Counted from the stretch's first letter, positions 9,813 to 21,079 are shown. The stretch: DNA of 64,000 bases from Leishmania infantum JPCM5 (GCF_000002875.2 NC_009389.2:2501-66500), one strand, 5' to 3'. Numbers and translations are program-made. Notes: generated by a model not told the origin, from the letters alone.

Positions 9813-11766
9813 AGCGGAGCGTATGTGCTCGTCGTTGAATTTTCCCACCAAAAAAAAAGAACATGAAAGACGTCTGGCAGTTTGTTTTCGTTTTATAAGT
9901 TCCTTTGAGTGAAAAGGAAGGTTAGCGCAAGAATGCAGGTATATCAACCCTGCGTGCTACAAAAAATGTAGTACACTGATTATGCAACGATGAAGCGACA
10001 AGAAACCCCTTTTGCGTGTAGTGGAGTAAACACCAGCCTGCGGAATGCTAGCGCGATATGTTGCTTTCTATTCTCTATTCAGGCGCAGTTTGCAGATTTT
10101 AATGAGAGGAACGACAGAAGCACTTAACCAAAAGACTGTCTGAATCCTTGTTAGTAGGCCATTGTGATGATAGTTTTCGGCGCATGCATGTCGAGTCGAT
10201 TCCCGAGAAATGCTGGCATCTTCTTCCTGAAAAAATGGAGAGGTCGATCGAAAAGGGGAATGTCGGTTGATGCTTGGGCGTACCGGCAAGTGATGATGGA
10301 CGACTCGAGATTCTTTTCCTTCTTTGTGTGCTTTTTTTTCCTTACCCTGCCAGCGGTGCTCTTTTGCCACTGCTGTTTTTTTGCTCATTTATTCCTCCAC
10401 CGTTATCCGCTTGTTTGTGTGTGCGTGTTCTCCGTTCTCCTCGACAAACGACATTTAGTCCCACCTGCTCTGTTTCTTTGCCCATTCTACAGTGTGTGTC
10501 TACCTCGTTGCAATCACCTTGCTCTTCTCTTGTCGCAACGCTCTTGCTACTCCCTTTTTTCGTTGTCCTGTAGGTCGACGGTCAACTCACCCTCGTGGAC
10601 GGAGGCTCCCCTAAGAGCTACGAAAAAATATTGTGAGAGGACCTGCTGCGCAGATGTTCGATCTGTGAGCGAAAGCATCCGAGCTGTGGAGCTGGCTGTA
10701 TTTTTTGTTTACTCGCTTCTCGAAAAAAAAATACTAGTGCATGCAGTTGGGTGCTCGGTGTTGCCTTTCGTGGCAAGTTGTTGCTGTCTTCTTTGTACCT
10801 CACAGTGTCGTTATTCGATCGAATCTATTGATCAAAAAGCCGTTGTGTCTCTCTACTCCTCAACGCTCGAACTTTAAGTGCCGCTGCCCCTGAGACCATA
10901 CCGCACCTTTTCGTAAATTAGAAAGACGGATACCGCCTTACACCTCGCGAAGCCGCCGAGATGGCGCAGGAGCCAACCATATGTAGCTTCCGGGAAGGCG
11001 TTGAAGCTGACGGAAGTCTCCCACACGACAAAAGGAAAAAGGTCTGTGCAGCTGCTCGAGTGAAAGGAACCAAGAATGAGAAACGTGATAGCGGTGTGGA
11101 CGACTCCATGTAAGCGTGTTTTCAAGAGGCGGAGGCTTTGGCATTTTCTTTACTTTTGCAAGCATTTGATGCTCTTTTTTCTTTGGTTTGCTGTCGCTCT
11201 TCTCGCTATTTTGCCCCTCCTTGTGGGTGGACTTTTTTTCGCGTGTGTGTGTGCTCTTTTGTTTTTGCACAAGCATGCATCGAATGACCACTTGGATTGT
11301 GCATCGCGCTCTTGGTTGTCCTGCCTTAAAGAAGAATAGAGACTTTAGCTTTCAGCCGCCCTCACGCACAACTGTGTGTTGGCGGGTGTAGCATCGCAGC
11401 TGTCGTAGATACCCTCTAGTGAGAAGCGAGCGGCGGAGTTCATCAGAGGAGATCTTTCCGCTGCTCCGCGTCTCATTTTCTTTGCCACCTCGAAGCTTGC
11501 CTCCACTCTCTAGGCCCACATCTTCGCTTTTTGTGGTATTGTGTGTGTGTGTGTGTGTGTGTACTTGGGCAATAACTTCCCTCTCCCTCTGTTTCTTTGC
11601 TCCATTCGCTTTCGTGCATCCTCATTGTCCTTAATCCCTTTTTTTTCAGTAGCATACATCCTTGTGTTAGGTCAAACTGCAAGAGCGCTCTTCCTTCTCA
11701 GCTCCTGCTTCCCCCTACGTTTTGCCTCATATTTTTCCTCTATACACTGCCACCAGATCAGCCTCC
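9813..11766. other. Spacer and 5' UTR before the phosphodiesterase-like gene
   Basis: About 1.95 kb without a convincing gene. It holds A and T homopolymers, a pyrimidine-rich stretch around 10310-10560 and a perfect (GT)11 at 11541-11562. The longest open frame (from about 10164) begins with GTG and is Phe/Cys/Ser-rich, so I do not call it. Confidence 0.6.
11648..11649 (+). promoter_or_regulatory. Candidate trans-splice acceptor for the phosphodiesterase-like gene
   Basis: A C/T run ending in eight T residues and CAG (about 11636-11649) is the strongest polypyrimidine-AG signal upstream of the ATG at 11767. It would give a 5' UTR of about 118 nt. Confidence 0.45.
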
Positions 11767-14010
11767 ATGCTGCAGCTTCCTCCCATGCTCTCAACACCGA
11801 AGCAATCTTCTACGTCCCGTAGCGCCGATGCGAAGATGCATCCTTTCGATGTTCTGGCATCGGTGAAGGATGATCCATCGCTGTCACCGCAGCTGCGGGA
11901 AAAGATTGGTGGTGCACTCGTGCGGCTGCGTGAAATTTGTAAGACGGCGGACCCGCCGAGCGTGGCGAAGGCGCCACCGAGAAGCTGCGCGCATAGCTAC
12001 TTCGAAGAGATGATTAGCGGGCACGCGCCGCTTCGGTTCTCTTGCCACAGCAGCGAGTCAACGCACACGCGTGCCAAGCACTTCGACATTGCCTCCTCGC
12101 GACTCCCAGGGCCCATTGTGATGTCCTCTAGCAAGACCCTCATGCAGCGCACCACGCCTGCCCTCCAGAGTCCGAAAGAAATATTTGCAGAGCTCAACGC
12201 CATCGCCTTTCAGACACTTCGATACATCGATGAGGTGGAGCAGATCGAATTTGACGTCACCAACGTCTGTGAGCACGACGGCAGCATCATGGAGGACAAG
12301 GAGCGCCTGTTCCTCTCCGTTTGCTGCAGTGTGTTTGCAAACTTTTCCTTCTTCACCTCGCTACGCATCAACGCGGAGAAGTTCTTGCACTTTCTCCGCA
12401 AACTTTTCACATGTTACCCGCTCGACAACAGCTACCACAACGCCACACATGCGGCGGATGCGCTTCAGATGATGTCGCTCTTTTTCAGAGAGCCCACTGT
12501 AAACTTCCTCTTCTCCGACGAAGAGATAGCAATTTGTTTTCTGGCTGTGCTAGCCGTCGATGTCGCGCATCCTGGCGCGTCCGACGCACTTTTGGTCGCA
12601 CTGGACCACCCCTTAGCGTCCGTGTTTGGCGATGTCGCAATCGCTGAGCACGCGTCTCTCCTGGTTTTGACGAGCGTGCTCGTACTGGAGGACAATTTCT
12701 TCTTCTCAACGCCCGACGAGGCCGTCTCAGTGGACAGTGCCCATCTTGTGAAGGAGGCACTGTACGACGTGGTGCTGAATGCAGCACTGCGTAGCCGGCC
12801 TTCCCTAATGTCTGCCTTGCGCGACATCGAGACGAGCGGTCGCATAACCGACGCCGATGCCCCAAAGCTGATGGCGGCTCTGCTGGTGATGGCGTGCAAC
12901 AGCTTTGCATTTCGCTCGCAGGCACAGTGCTGCCGAATGGGTGCGTGGTTTCTCTCGGAGCTCCACCGAGAGGAGTGCGAGATGGAGCGGCACGGCATTC
13001 GTGTTACTCTGCCCCACGTTGCGGGGGCCGACTGCGCCGCAGTGCTGTCAGACTACATAAACATTGTCGTAAAGCCGGTGACGGCGGCTACCCTTGCCCT
13101 CGTTCCTACGGATCTGCAGGACCGTTTGGAGTGGAACGCAGACCTTGTGGATGCGGCAGCTAGCACGGGGGGTCGTGCTTGCAAGGTTGTCGTGGAGAGT
13201 TCCCTTGCGCAGTGGATGACGAGTTCGCTGTCTGTGATGGAGATACTGAAAAAAGTAGCCACGCACGCAAGCAGCGTGGACCGGAAAGCCTCCAAGTGCG
13301 CTATTCTCAACGCCTCTCCGTCGCGCTCCCAGGGAGCGGCTCCAGGCATGATGCGGGCCGACTCACTTAGCAGCAACAGCTCCACGTCAGGCTCTATGAG
13401 TGCCGCGAAGCGAGAAGCCACGAGTAACTGCCCGCAGCTCTCGTTTACGTCGGAACCGTGCTCAGCGGCTGGGAGTCCGACAGCGCGTCCCGGCCGGTCG
13501 GAGCACTACTTCTCCTTTCTGCGCCTCTACGACAAGTGCGAGCGCGCGGGAGAATCAGCAAAAGACTTTGTGGGGCAGCTTATCTTTCTTGCGCTACAGT
13601 TGGATCCCCGGTACATCGCTGCCTATGCGCGGAAGGAGTACGGAGATGACTGCTGTGGTGCCGAATGCGCCGAAATGGGGCTCTTGATCAGCAAAATGGA
13701 GGAGGCACCTTCCACAGCCGAGGTGATCGCCAGCCGCCCTCCTGGCGGATCCTTCTCGAATCGTGTTGCGGACGAGATCGACCACACGGACAGTTTTATT
13801 TTGTTCTTGATGGACATGTACTGCTCCCGTGAGGCGGCGCTAGCGGAGATGGAGTCGGCGGTGCCGGTAAGCGACAAGGCGAAGACGCCACCGCCGGCAG
13901 AACCCGCACCTCCCAAGGCGGCGCCACAGTGTCAGCAGAACTCGCCCATTAGGATGCCGGTCAACACGGAGAGCAAAAACACAGGCCCTAGGCTGCGACT
14001 AGTGCCATAG
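11767..14010 (+). CDS. PDEase_I-like protein, probably catalytically impaired
   Basis: 747 residues from the first in-frame ATG (the frame is open upstream but without ATG; internal Met at 11785 and 11836 are alternatives). The fold of class I cyclic-nucleotide phosphodiesterases is recognisable: YHNATHAADAL carries the proton-donor His224 and metal-ligand His228, and VDVAHPG follows at 264-270. In active enzymes the second motif begins with His-Asp; here the His is Val264, leaving only Asp265. The later Asp ligand (HxADIS-type motif) appears as MACNSF, with Asn378 in its place. A Ser-rich low-complexity insert (roughly residues 510-580) and a Pro/Ala-rich tail are unusual. I infer a pseudo-phosphodiesterase, perhaps nucleotide-binding or scaffolding. 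Family assignment is firm; loss of activity is inferred. Confidence 0.8.
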   Translation: MLQLPPMLSTPKQSSTSRSADAKMHPFDVLASVKDDPSLSPQLREKIGGALVRLREICKTADPPSVAKAPPRSCAHSYFEEMISGHAPLRFSCHSSESTHTRAKHFDIASSRLPGPIVMSSSKTLMQRTTPALQSPKEIFAELNAIAFQTLRYIDEVEQIEFDVTNVCEHDGSIMEDKERLFLSVCCSVFANFSFFTSLRINAEKFLHFLRKLFTCYPLDNSYHNATHAADALQMMSLFFREPTVNFLFSDEEIAICFLAVLAVDVAHPGASDALLVALDHPLASVFGDVAIAEHASLLVLTSVLVLEDNFFFSTPDEAVSVDSAHLVKEALYDVVLNAALRSRPSLMSALRDIETSGRITDADAPKLMAALLVMACNSFAFRSQAQCCRMGAWFLSELHREECEMERHGIRVTLPHVAGADCAAVLSDYINIVVKPVTAATLALVPTDLQDRLEWNADLVDAAASTGGRACKVVVESSLAQWMTSSLSVMEILKKVATHASSVDRKASKCAILNASPSRSQGAAPGMMRADSLSSNSSTSGSMSAAKREATSNCPQLSFTSEPCSAAGSPTARPGRSEHYFSFLRLYDKCERAGESAKDFVGQLIFLALQLDPRYIAAYARKEYGDDCCGAECAEMGLLISKMEEAPSTAEVIASRPPGGSFSNRVADEIDHTDSFILFLMDMYCSREAALAEMESAVPVSDKAKTPPPAEPAPPKAAPQCQQNSPIRMPVNTESKNTGPRLRLVP

Positions 14011-15001
14011 CCGCTTGGCAATTCGCTTTGCTGCTTTCCTCTCGCCCTTTGCTTGATGTATCCTACTTGATGGTCAAACTCTTTTCCCCCTGTTTTGTGT
14101 ATTTGAGTTGCACAGTTCTCGCCCACCAGTGCAGGCTGCACGTAGCAGGTTGACTGAGCCGCTTACGACCTGTGTTGGCCGTACACGTGAGCACTGTTTA
14201 CGATAGGGCAACTGCTTCTGCTACTGCGAAACAACCGAGGCGCCAACTGAACAAAGAAGCAGCAAACGTGGGGTTAGGCACGCGGCCTCTTTCCCTATTT
14301 CATTCTCTCGTATCTCTGTGTGTCCTTGACGCACGCTCTTTTTTCTTGAGTCTGTTGTTTTTCTTCACCGATACGTCTTGGTCCTCAGCTCTTAGACCTT
14401 CCGGATACACACAATCGCTCTCCCTCCCCCTTCTCTCTGGCATTACATTCTCCTTCCGCATCGTTTCATATTGAACTTAGCAGTGAAAAGGAAAGGAGTA
14501 AACTGCGCGCTCCCTTATTCGCGCCTTTCTGCCGTGCACACTTGACGCCAGCCTGCGGCAAACGTTGATGAGAAAGCTTACAGCGTCGCATGACATCCGC
14601 ACTCTTGCAAAGGTGCAGATATTGTAGAGCGGCAAAGGGGTGCGCGGTGCGTATTGCTGTCGCGTGCGGCGGACTTGTTTTCTAGGCCTCCAGCGACAAA
14701 ACCCTATCGACTCAGCGTGTGACCTCCTCTGCATCAGCCCTGCGGCACTCATGCTACCCAACGGTGCTTTTCTGTTACACTCCTATTCTCTTTTTCCTGT
14801 GAATGATGCCACCACCATTGCCTGCCTTACTGCGGTTCCGTGTTATCTATTCTGCCTATTTGCCGTCTCGGCGCAGACGCCATTGCGCGCCAGTTTTCTG
14901 GCATTCCTCGCCGGCTATATCACATACACGTTCACAAAGCTGGAAGAGCCCCCACATCACGAGGTGCGTGTTGTGCATAGCTGAGTAAAGGTTTTGCCGT
15001 T
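14011..15001. other. Spacer with likely 5' UTR of the small TM protein
   Basis: Non-coding in my reading. A T/C-rich run precedes AG near 14876, a plausible acceptor about 125 nt upstream of the ATG at 15002. A 78-codon ATG frame at 14751-14984 spans that acceptor and shows no family features. Confidence 0.5.
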
Positions 15002-15223
15002 ATGAGCCCCCGAGTTGCAGGCTTCCTCATCGGCGGTTTTGTGACGGCGATGGCATCTGCTATCCTGCTGCAGTACGACGTCCTCCGCAAGCAAGAGCTG
15101 ACCACCAGGAAGACGGAGGAGGTAGCCGTGCAAGCAGACATGATCGTGCATCGGTTTCATGTAGTAGAGGCAGGGTTGCGTACCCTATCGGAGGGCGGTG
15201 AGGCCCGCCCCAGCACTACGTGA
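15002..15223 (+). CDS. Small one-TM protein, unknown function
   Basis: 73 residues. Residues 5-25 form one hydrophobic helix (GFLIGGFVTAMASAILLQY) with small-residue spacing, followed by a charged, probably helical tail (KQELTTRKTEEVAVQADM). The absence of a long presequence and the short helix-plus-tail layout are seen in many small inner-mitochondrial-membrane subunits, for example MICOS or respiratory-complex accessory proteins, but I see no diagnostic motif. It is supported by an ATG start, an upstream pyrimidine-AG signal, and an amino-acid composition unlike the surrounding chance frames. Its reality is likely; its role is unknown. Confidence 0.6.
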   Translation: MSPRVAGFLIGGFVTAMASAILLQYDVLRKQELTTRKTEEVAVQADMIVHRFHVVEAGLRTLSEGGEARPSTT

Positions 15224-15726
15224 ACGGGACGGAGCGCTGTTATTGAAAGGTGGCGTGTGTCCGTTTTTTTTCTCGCGCGAAGCGACCAACAGGCCACAGT
15301 AGCCACCATTAAAAACGGCAAGGAAGCGCCGATCTGTTGTCTTCACTGTTTTGCGCTGTTTTCCCCTTCGTATCCGCTACCATATCACCCTCTGGCACCA
15401 GCAGTGAACTTGCCTTTCCACGCGTGTCCTCGTGCGCTGCGGACAGCGATATAAGCGCGCCAGCAAGATGCATCCAAAAACGTTTGTGCATGTGTTCCTT
15501 CACCGCTCCTTCAAATAAATCTCATTTCTCTGTTGCCCACGTCTCTCTCTTCCTGTCTGGCTGCCTGCTATCATGCTACGGCGACTTTTTTTACCCTTGT
15601 CGTCCGTCATGCAGCTGTCTCGAGGCACTGCTTGCTAGGTATCTGACAACCGTCCACTTCCGAAAAAAAGGTCAGCCAATATCCACACCACGACTACTGC
15701 TTTCATAGAAGTTTCCATCGTACAGA
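15224..15726. other. Spacer and 5' UTR of the CCCH gene
   Basis: Pyrimidine-rich spacer. A T-rich run at 15585-15600 followed by AG at 15613-15614 is a candidate trans-splice acceptor about 113 nt before the ATG at 15727. Nothing else is seen. Confidence 0.5.
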
Positions 15727-17046
15727 ATGCAACAGCGGATGGGCGCCATGCCAATGACCGTGCTCTACCCGCAGTCTTACCTGCCGCACGGCGCGGTTCC
15801 CTGTCCCGCTCCAGGCTACGGGAGCATGTTTGGCGGCTACGGCGCTGCGCCAGTGATGATGATGGTCGCTGGAAATGCGCCGTACCCAGTCAACGGGAAC
15901 TTTAGTCACTCAGTCACACCAATGTACTTTGCTATGGATCCGGCCAACAGTGCGGCACCAATGGCAGTCGCGGCCGATGCCGCCTCGGCTTGTGCCACGC
16001 CGAAAGCGAAGCTCGCGCACTCTGGTAGCGGGAACTCCCTCTCAACGCAGTCTTGCTGCTCCGGGGGCGAGACGCCGTCGCTTCTGAGCCGCAGCGCGGC
16101 CTCCAGCACCGTCAAGCAGCGCCTGCCTCACGACGTCAGCGTCTGGGGCTTTGCTCTCGTCGACCAACTCCACCCGTCATTGCAGCGAATTCCAGTACCG
16201 CTGTCGTGCTTGCACGAGCCGACAATGGGCATCAGCCTGTACGATAACGACGTGATGTCCAGCAGCACTCGCCCGTGCAAAAGCTCTGTGTGTCTCCTTC
16301 ACGCGCAAGGCCTTGGCTGCGCAGAGGGTGCCCGGTGTCGTTGCTTTCACGTTTCCAACGCGTACCTGATGCAGTGCCGCGCCACATCGGAGTCGCTGTG
16401 CTGCGCATTGCACAACTGCTACTACTCGCAGGAGATGCTCGGCGCCAACTGCGCTCCTCACGTATCGGGTCGTTGCTACGCACTGAGCCTCGACGATGCC
16501 TCGAAGTTCCCCCAGGACGGTGAGAAGCCCTACCTCATTGACCTCTCCTTGCTCAACCTCAGCCTCACAGTGGGGCTGGAGACGCTGCCCTGCGTGAATG
16601 GCGTGTACGTCGTCTCCTGGAAGAAGCATGTATGCCGCCTCAACATGAATGGGCTTTGTAAGTGGACCAAGGACTGCGGCCACATTCACGTGTGTCGCCA
16701 GCTGGCAAAGTTTCTGCAGGATGCTGAAACGCTCTCCATCGTGAAGACGCTGCAGGAGAGGACTACGTCGAAGAGCTCCGCGGAACTCTACCGTGACATC
16801 ATCCTCAGCGAGAACACGCTGCGCTACGTGCGTTCTGCGGCCGCTCTTTCCCTTGTCGCGGCGCTGCTCGAGGCGGGAGATGTGGAGGCACTCAAGGCGC
16901 TGGCGAGGGCCAAGTGCGCCTTGTTGCCATCCCAGAGCGCGGCACTGCAGAAGCTCGGAATCGCCCTGAGCAGCAGCGACTCGACTCGCATTATCACCGT
17001 GAGTCCGAAGCTCCTCGTTCTGCTCACCCCTAAGGGTATCAATTAG
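15727..17046 (+). CDS. CCCH zinc-finger protein with two fingers
   Basis: 439 residues. The N-terminal ~90 residues are Met/Gly/Pro/Ala-rich and look disordered, followed by a Ser-rich stretch. Two CCCH fingers are visible: Cys189, Cys198, Cys204, His208 (C-x8-C-x5-C-x3-H) and Cys303, Cys311, Cys317, His321 (C-x7-C-x5-C-x3-H). The C-terminal ~110 residues are Leu/Ala-rich and helical. CCCH fingers of this spacing bind single-stranded RNA, and trypanosomatids use many such proteins to control mRNA stability and translation because they lack gene-by-gene transcriptional control. A cytoplasmic RNA-binding role is inferred. I do not recognise it as a specific named ZC3H protein. Confidence 0.88.
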   Translation: MQQRMGAMPMTVLYPQSYLPHGAVPCPAPGYGSMFGGYGAAPVMMMVAGNAPYPVNGNFSHSVTPMYFAMDPANSAAPMAVAADAASACATPKAKLAHSGSGNSLSTQSCCSGGETPSLLSRSAASSTVKQRLPHDVSVWGFALVDQLHPSLQRIPVPLSCLHEPTMGISLYDNDVMSSSTRPCKSSVCLLHAQGLGCAEGARCRCFHVSNAYLMQCRATSESLCCALHNCYYSQEMLGANCAPHVSGRCYALSLDDASKFPQDGEKPYLIDLSLLNLSLTVGLETLPCVNGVYVVSWKKHVCRLNMNGLCKWTKDCGHIHVCRQLAKFLQDAETLSIVKTLQERTTSKSSAELYRDIILSENTLRYVRSAAALSLVAALLEAGDVEALKALARAKCALLPSQSAALQKLGIALSSSDSTRIITVSPKLLVLLTPKGIN

Positions 17047-18491
17047 GAGAAGGTTACACATTACACGGCTCACACCGCGTCTGCCAACAGCAACTACAAA
17101 AAGGCACATTGCTGTTCATATGTTGTGCGTTTGTGTGCGCGCACGCTCCCTCATGGTGAAGAGAAAAGGCAGACGCGTCGCTGAAGATGAGCGGGAGAGA
17201 GGACGAGCTCGCGGCCTCTGTGGCGTCTCATCCTCGTGCGTTTCCTCCTCCTTTCTTTTCTACCAGTTGAAGGCAAAGAACTTTTTTGTACGACTTGTAT
17301 TGTTGAACGTGTTTCCACCTCTATATGTGATGTGTGTGTGTGTGTGTGTTTTCTGTCGTTGCTTCTCTCTTCTCAGTGCGATGTCTTCTACCTCCACTGT
17401 ACCCTTGACTCTTTGGCTTCCCCTCGCCCCCACGCGCAAAGTCTGCCTGCTCTCGCACTCCTGTCTGGTTAATGCACGTCCATAGGCGCGAGGCAAAGTC
17501 AATGCACGACACGCTGTATCTCTGCCACAAAAAAAAAGCGATTTTGCTTTAGTTTCCTTTGATTTACTTTCCTGTCTCTGGCATCTCTTTTTTGTTTCTT
17601 AGCCTGTTAGTGGATATGGCGCATGCATGTGTGTTCGCGTGTGCCTGTGCGTGCGTGCAGGCGCGCGCATGTGACTGCCAGCCATACCAGTAGCAACAAA
17701 AAAAATGGAGGGCATCGACTTCGACAGGGAGAAAATGAAATCGAGAATACGGCTCTCTTTCTGTTTGTTTCTTCACGTAATACCTTGAAGCCGGCGTGGA
17801 AAGCCCTGCTGGTAGGTCGGGGATGACAGTGAGATCAAAGTCGAGCCACTCCTTCTCTTTCCCTCCCTCGCGGTCTTTGACGGCATGGAGAAAAAAAGGG
17901 AGCCAAAAGCTTGTGTTTTTGTCCTACTCCCCGTCACAGCTTCGTCTTTGTTTCGACCCTTGATGGAACGCACAGCCCTCATCCTAAGCGTTTCTTTATT
18001 GTGTCTTCCCTTTGATTTTCTATTTCTTTTCGTTCTCCATGGACAAAGATGGCGCTATCTTTTTCCCGCTCTTTGCCGCCTTTTCTCCGTACTTGTTTGC
18101 TTGCGTTTTCTCGGACGGCAGTGCTGCCATATTTCTCCTCGCTCAAGGACGCGGGCCCGCTATGAACTCGATTCAAGTCAAAGGAGAGACCAGGCACAAG
18201 GATAGAAGTGGTGCGCGCATGTCCGTAGCCCTTTCACCGCATCTCTCCTTTTTTGACACTGTTGTTTCCTCTCTTTCCTTCTTTTCTCCACAAGTTGCCG
18301 ACGATTGTTTCACTCATTATTATTTGCAGTTTTCGTTTTCTCCCCTCGCTGCGCTGTTGTGCTCTTCATCAAGCTCCGCTTCCCTGATAGGCTCCCTATA
18401 CCTCTCTTCTCTCCCTATTATGTTCTGTGTGTCTTTTCAACGATTTCCTTTTTCTTCTGATTGCCTCTATATCTCTTTTGTGTCTCTTGCC
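17047..18491. other. Long spacer after the CCCH gene, left part
   Basis: About 1.4 kb with no supported gene. It has a (TG)n tract at 17331-17349, alternating GTGCGTGCG runs near 17630-17670, and several T-rich runs. It probably includes the long 3' UTR of the CCCH mRNA. Confidence 0.55.
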
Positions 18492-18995
18492 TCTCGTGCT
18501 CTGCTGCTGTCACTCTCTTTTTTTTTTCACAACATGTCCACTCTGCCATAGAACGTGTGCTAAACTCCACCCGGACTGCCAAAGGCCCCATCGGGTGGTG
18601 CGAAGCCGCACTAGACACGCATCACGCCAATGCACCGACTCGGTCATGGGAGCACGGCCTCTGCCGTCAAACTCTACTCGCCCACCCACACCACTAGGCA
18701 GTGCGAGGGCCGGGTGGGATACGCTCGAGTCACGTCGGCACTTCGCCTATCATATGGATGGTGCAAGCGTGCGCACTGTCGCAGGTCGCTCCGACGCAGC
18801 GCCATCCACGACCTGACCACCGACATCGGCAGCGGTACGTCGCGGTGACCTCCCGCACGTCGTAGGCACTTGACCCTGTCACCACCAGAGGTGGTTGTGC
18901 ACTTGGCAGGGGTTAGGGGGGAGGGGCTGCTTGACTTGCCCGCAGAGTGGGTAACGAAATCTCATACCGTGATGAGGCGCTTATCGTCATCAGGG
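18492..18995 (-). mobile_element. SIDER2-like retroposon, copy 2 (inverted)
   Basis: Reverse-strand copy of the element at 7059-7563, matching over its full ~504 bp by inspection. Read on the minus strand it starts with the CCCTG signature at 18995, has the second signature at 18911-18874, and ends with an 11-A tract (T run at 18518-18528) plus the same short extension past the A tract. It sits antisense inside the 4-kb gap between the CCCH and rhodanese-like genes, so it is transcribed in reverse relative to copies 1 and 3. Confidence 0.8.
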
Positions 18996-21079
18996 TCTGC
19001 TGCTGTGATAAGCCAAAGAAAAAGGGCTAGGCACCCCTCTTCCACCTCCCAAACAAAGAAAGGAACGGTGGTTGGGAAAAGTCGACTGCAGTCCACAAGT
19101 AACAAATTCACTGGTTTATGTGCAGTCCCTCTCCATCATCTATCTCTCTTTATGCCCCTCTCTCCCCTCCTTCTCTTCGGCGCTCGGCAAGCGATGGAAA
19201 CAAGCAGTGAGCGAAAAGAAATAAGAAAGAGCGAGCGTTTATCTTGTGCTAACGAATCACGGAGAGCATAACTCGGTAAGCATTTTTCGCATCTCTTTTT
19301 TTTTGTGTTTTTGTTTTCTGTATTAACTCTAAACCTCCACCCCCTCCCCGCTCCCCCCTTTTTTTTCTTGACTTCACACGGTTGTCTCTCGTACTTGTTT
19401 TGTCGTTCTCTTCGTTTTGCTTTTCGCACAGACGGTGTACTGTCCTCCTATTTAGCGGCGATGGAAGAGCTGGCCAAGGCACCGGACGACGGGAAAGGTT
19501 TGAGATGAGACAAGCACAACGTCGTACCTCGCTCCTGCCGTATGTCGGTCCCACGCCCTTGCTCTCATCAGCCTTTCTCCATTTGCTCTTTTTGTTCTCG
19601 TTCGTTACTGTTGTTATAGTTCCGTTCCGGAACGAAGCAGTGTCAGACAGAAATACCGGAGCAGTTGATGTTCAAACAGCAACGTGAAAGAGAAGCACAT
19701 GAACACGACTGAAGTTTTTTTTTGTTTTTCTTACTGCTCGTCTCGTTTATGCCACGATTTAATTCGTGTCTTTCTGGAATGTGAGGCGATCGAGAGAAAG
19801 AGGAGACCGAGTGTAGACGTGTGGGGGTAGGCCTGAAGAGGGAGAAACACGCAGGCGTTTCGCACCTCAGCGTTTAACAGATGATGCCGATCAAGGGGAG
19901 AGGACACCGAAAGGCACCCCTTGCGTGCTACGAAGTGAAGCGTGCTGCGAAGCCGCTGAAGTCAATGTGCTAAAGGGTACGCCTCATCTAACCCCTCCAA
20001 CCCAGGGCTTCTTCACTCCCTTGTGGGGGGGCGCCTGTTCCGCTCGGGTATTCTCTGTTCTTCTGTGTTGCTTCTTGCGTTCTGTGTCTTCTTATGTTGC
20101 ATTCTCCTCTCTTTCGTCAGTTGCTGGTGCCACCCCACCCTTCACCCCACTCCCTCACAGACTATCTCGCTTGCTCGCTTTCCTTCCCGACAGAAGATGC
20201 GTCTTCTTGTTCCTCCTCACTTCTTTCGATTTCGCTCTTTGCGTTTCAGTCTTACCCTCCACCCGTTTTTGTGCTCACCTTGTCTCGAATTCCGACCTTG
20301 TTTCCGGGGCCTCATGTGACGTACTGGGATGTAAAGTCGTTACCTCGAAGACCAGTGCAGTGCACCGTAACCCGACCACTGCATGATGTCTCTAATATAG
20401 CTTAACGGCTGGACAAGAGGCATACCGGACAATATATATGGAGCTGCTTTGTTACGCTTTTCGTGCACTGCATTGTAACACCTGCCACACGCCAGAAGCC
20501 ACTAGCGTGAGCTGTGACAGCGGAAGAAAGTGCTTATATAAAAAAAAAACAGAAACGTAGCAGACGCCCAATGAGGTGATAGCAATGGAGCTAGCTCTCC
20601 GTACCGCCCTCTTGTTTCTATGTCTATCTTGCGATGCGGTCACCATATGAGTTTGTGTGTCGGTGTGTGAGTAGCACTTTTTGAGGCTCGCGAAACGCTT
20701 CACGGTGCTAAGGGCACACTCGCGTCATGCGTGCTGTTGTGGGGGGGGAAAGGCCCTGCGTCATTCCCTTGGCTCGCGCCTCTGTCGCTTTGCCGCTTCT
20801 TTCTTGAGCAGACGGTGGTGGGTGGACGCAGATGCGCTGTGTTCGGGGCGACAGGCAAAACGCGTGTCGCGCAGCGCAACGTCTCTTATGCTCCCCTTCA
20901 TCTTTTGCCTCCTCTCCTCATCGCTCGCTCTATTCGTTTTGCTCCGTTTCCAACGCCCTGCCCCATCTGTGGGCAACGCTTCTGGCCCTTCAGCCTTCTT
21001 TTGACTGCCGTCGCTGGTATCGATCCCGCCACTCCTCCCCGGCGCACGCACGCGTGCAAGAACATACTTACTGGAAGCC
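18996..21079. other. Long spacer before the rhodanese-like gene
   Basis: About 2.1 kb without a supported gene. C/T-rich runs at 19305-19440 and 19980-20310 and an A9 tract near 20540 are visible. A T/C run followed by AG at 20810-20811 is one possible acceptor for the next gene, but other AGs closer to the ATG cannot be excluded. Confidence 0.5.

Noticed and set aside
10164..10877. 237-codon + strand open frame
   Set aside because: Begins with GTG and follows a T/C-rich tract; its composition is that of translated polypyrimidine DNA.
14751..14984. 78-codon ATG frame upstream of the small TM protein
   Set aside because: It spans a likely trans-splice acceptor and has no recognisable motif; better read as 5' UTR.
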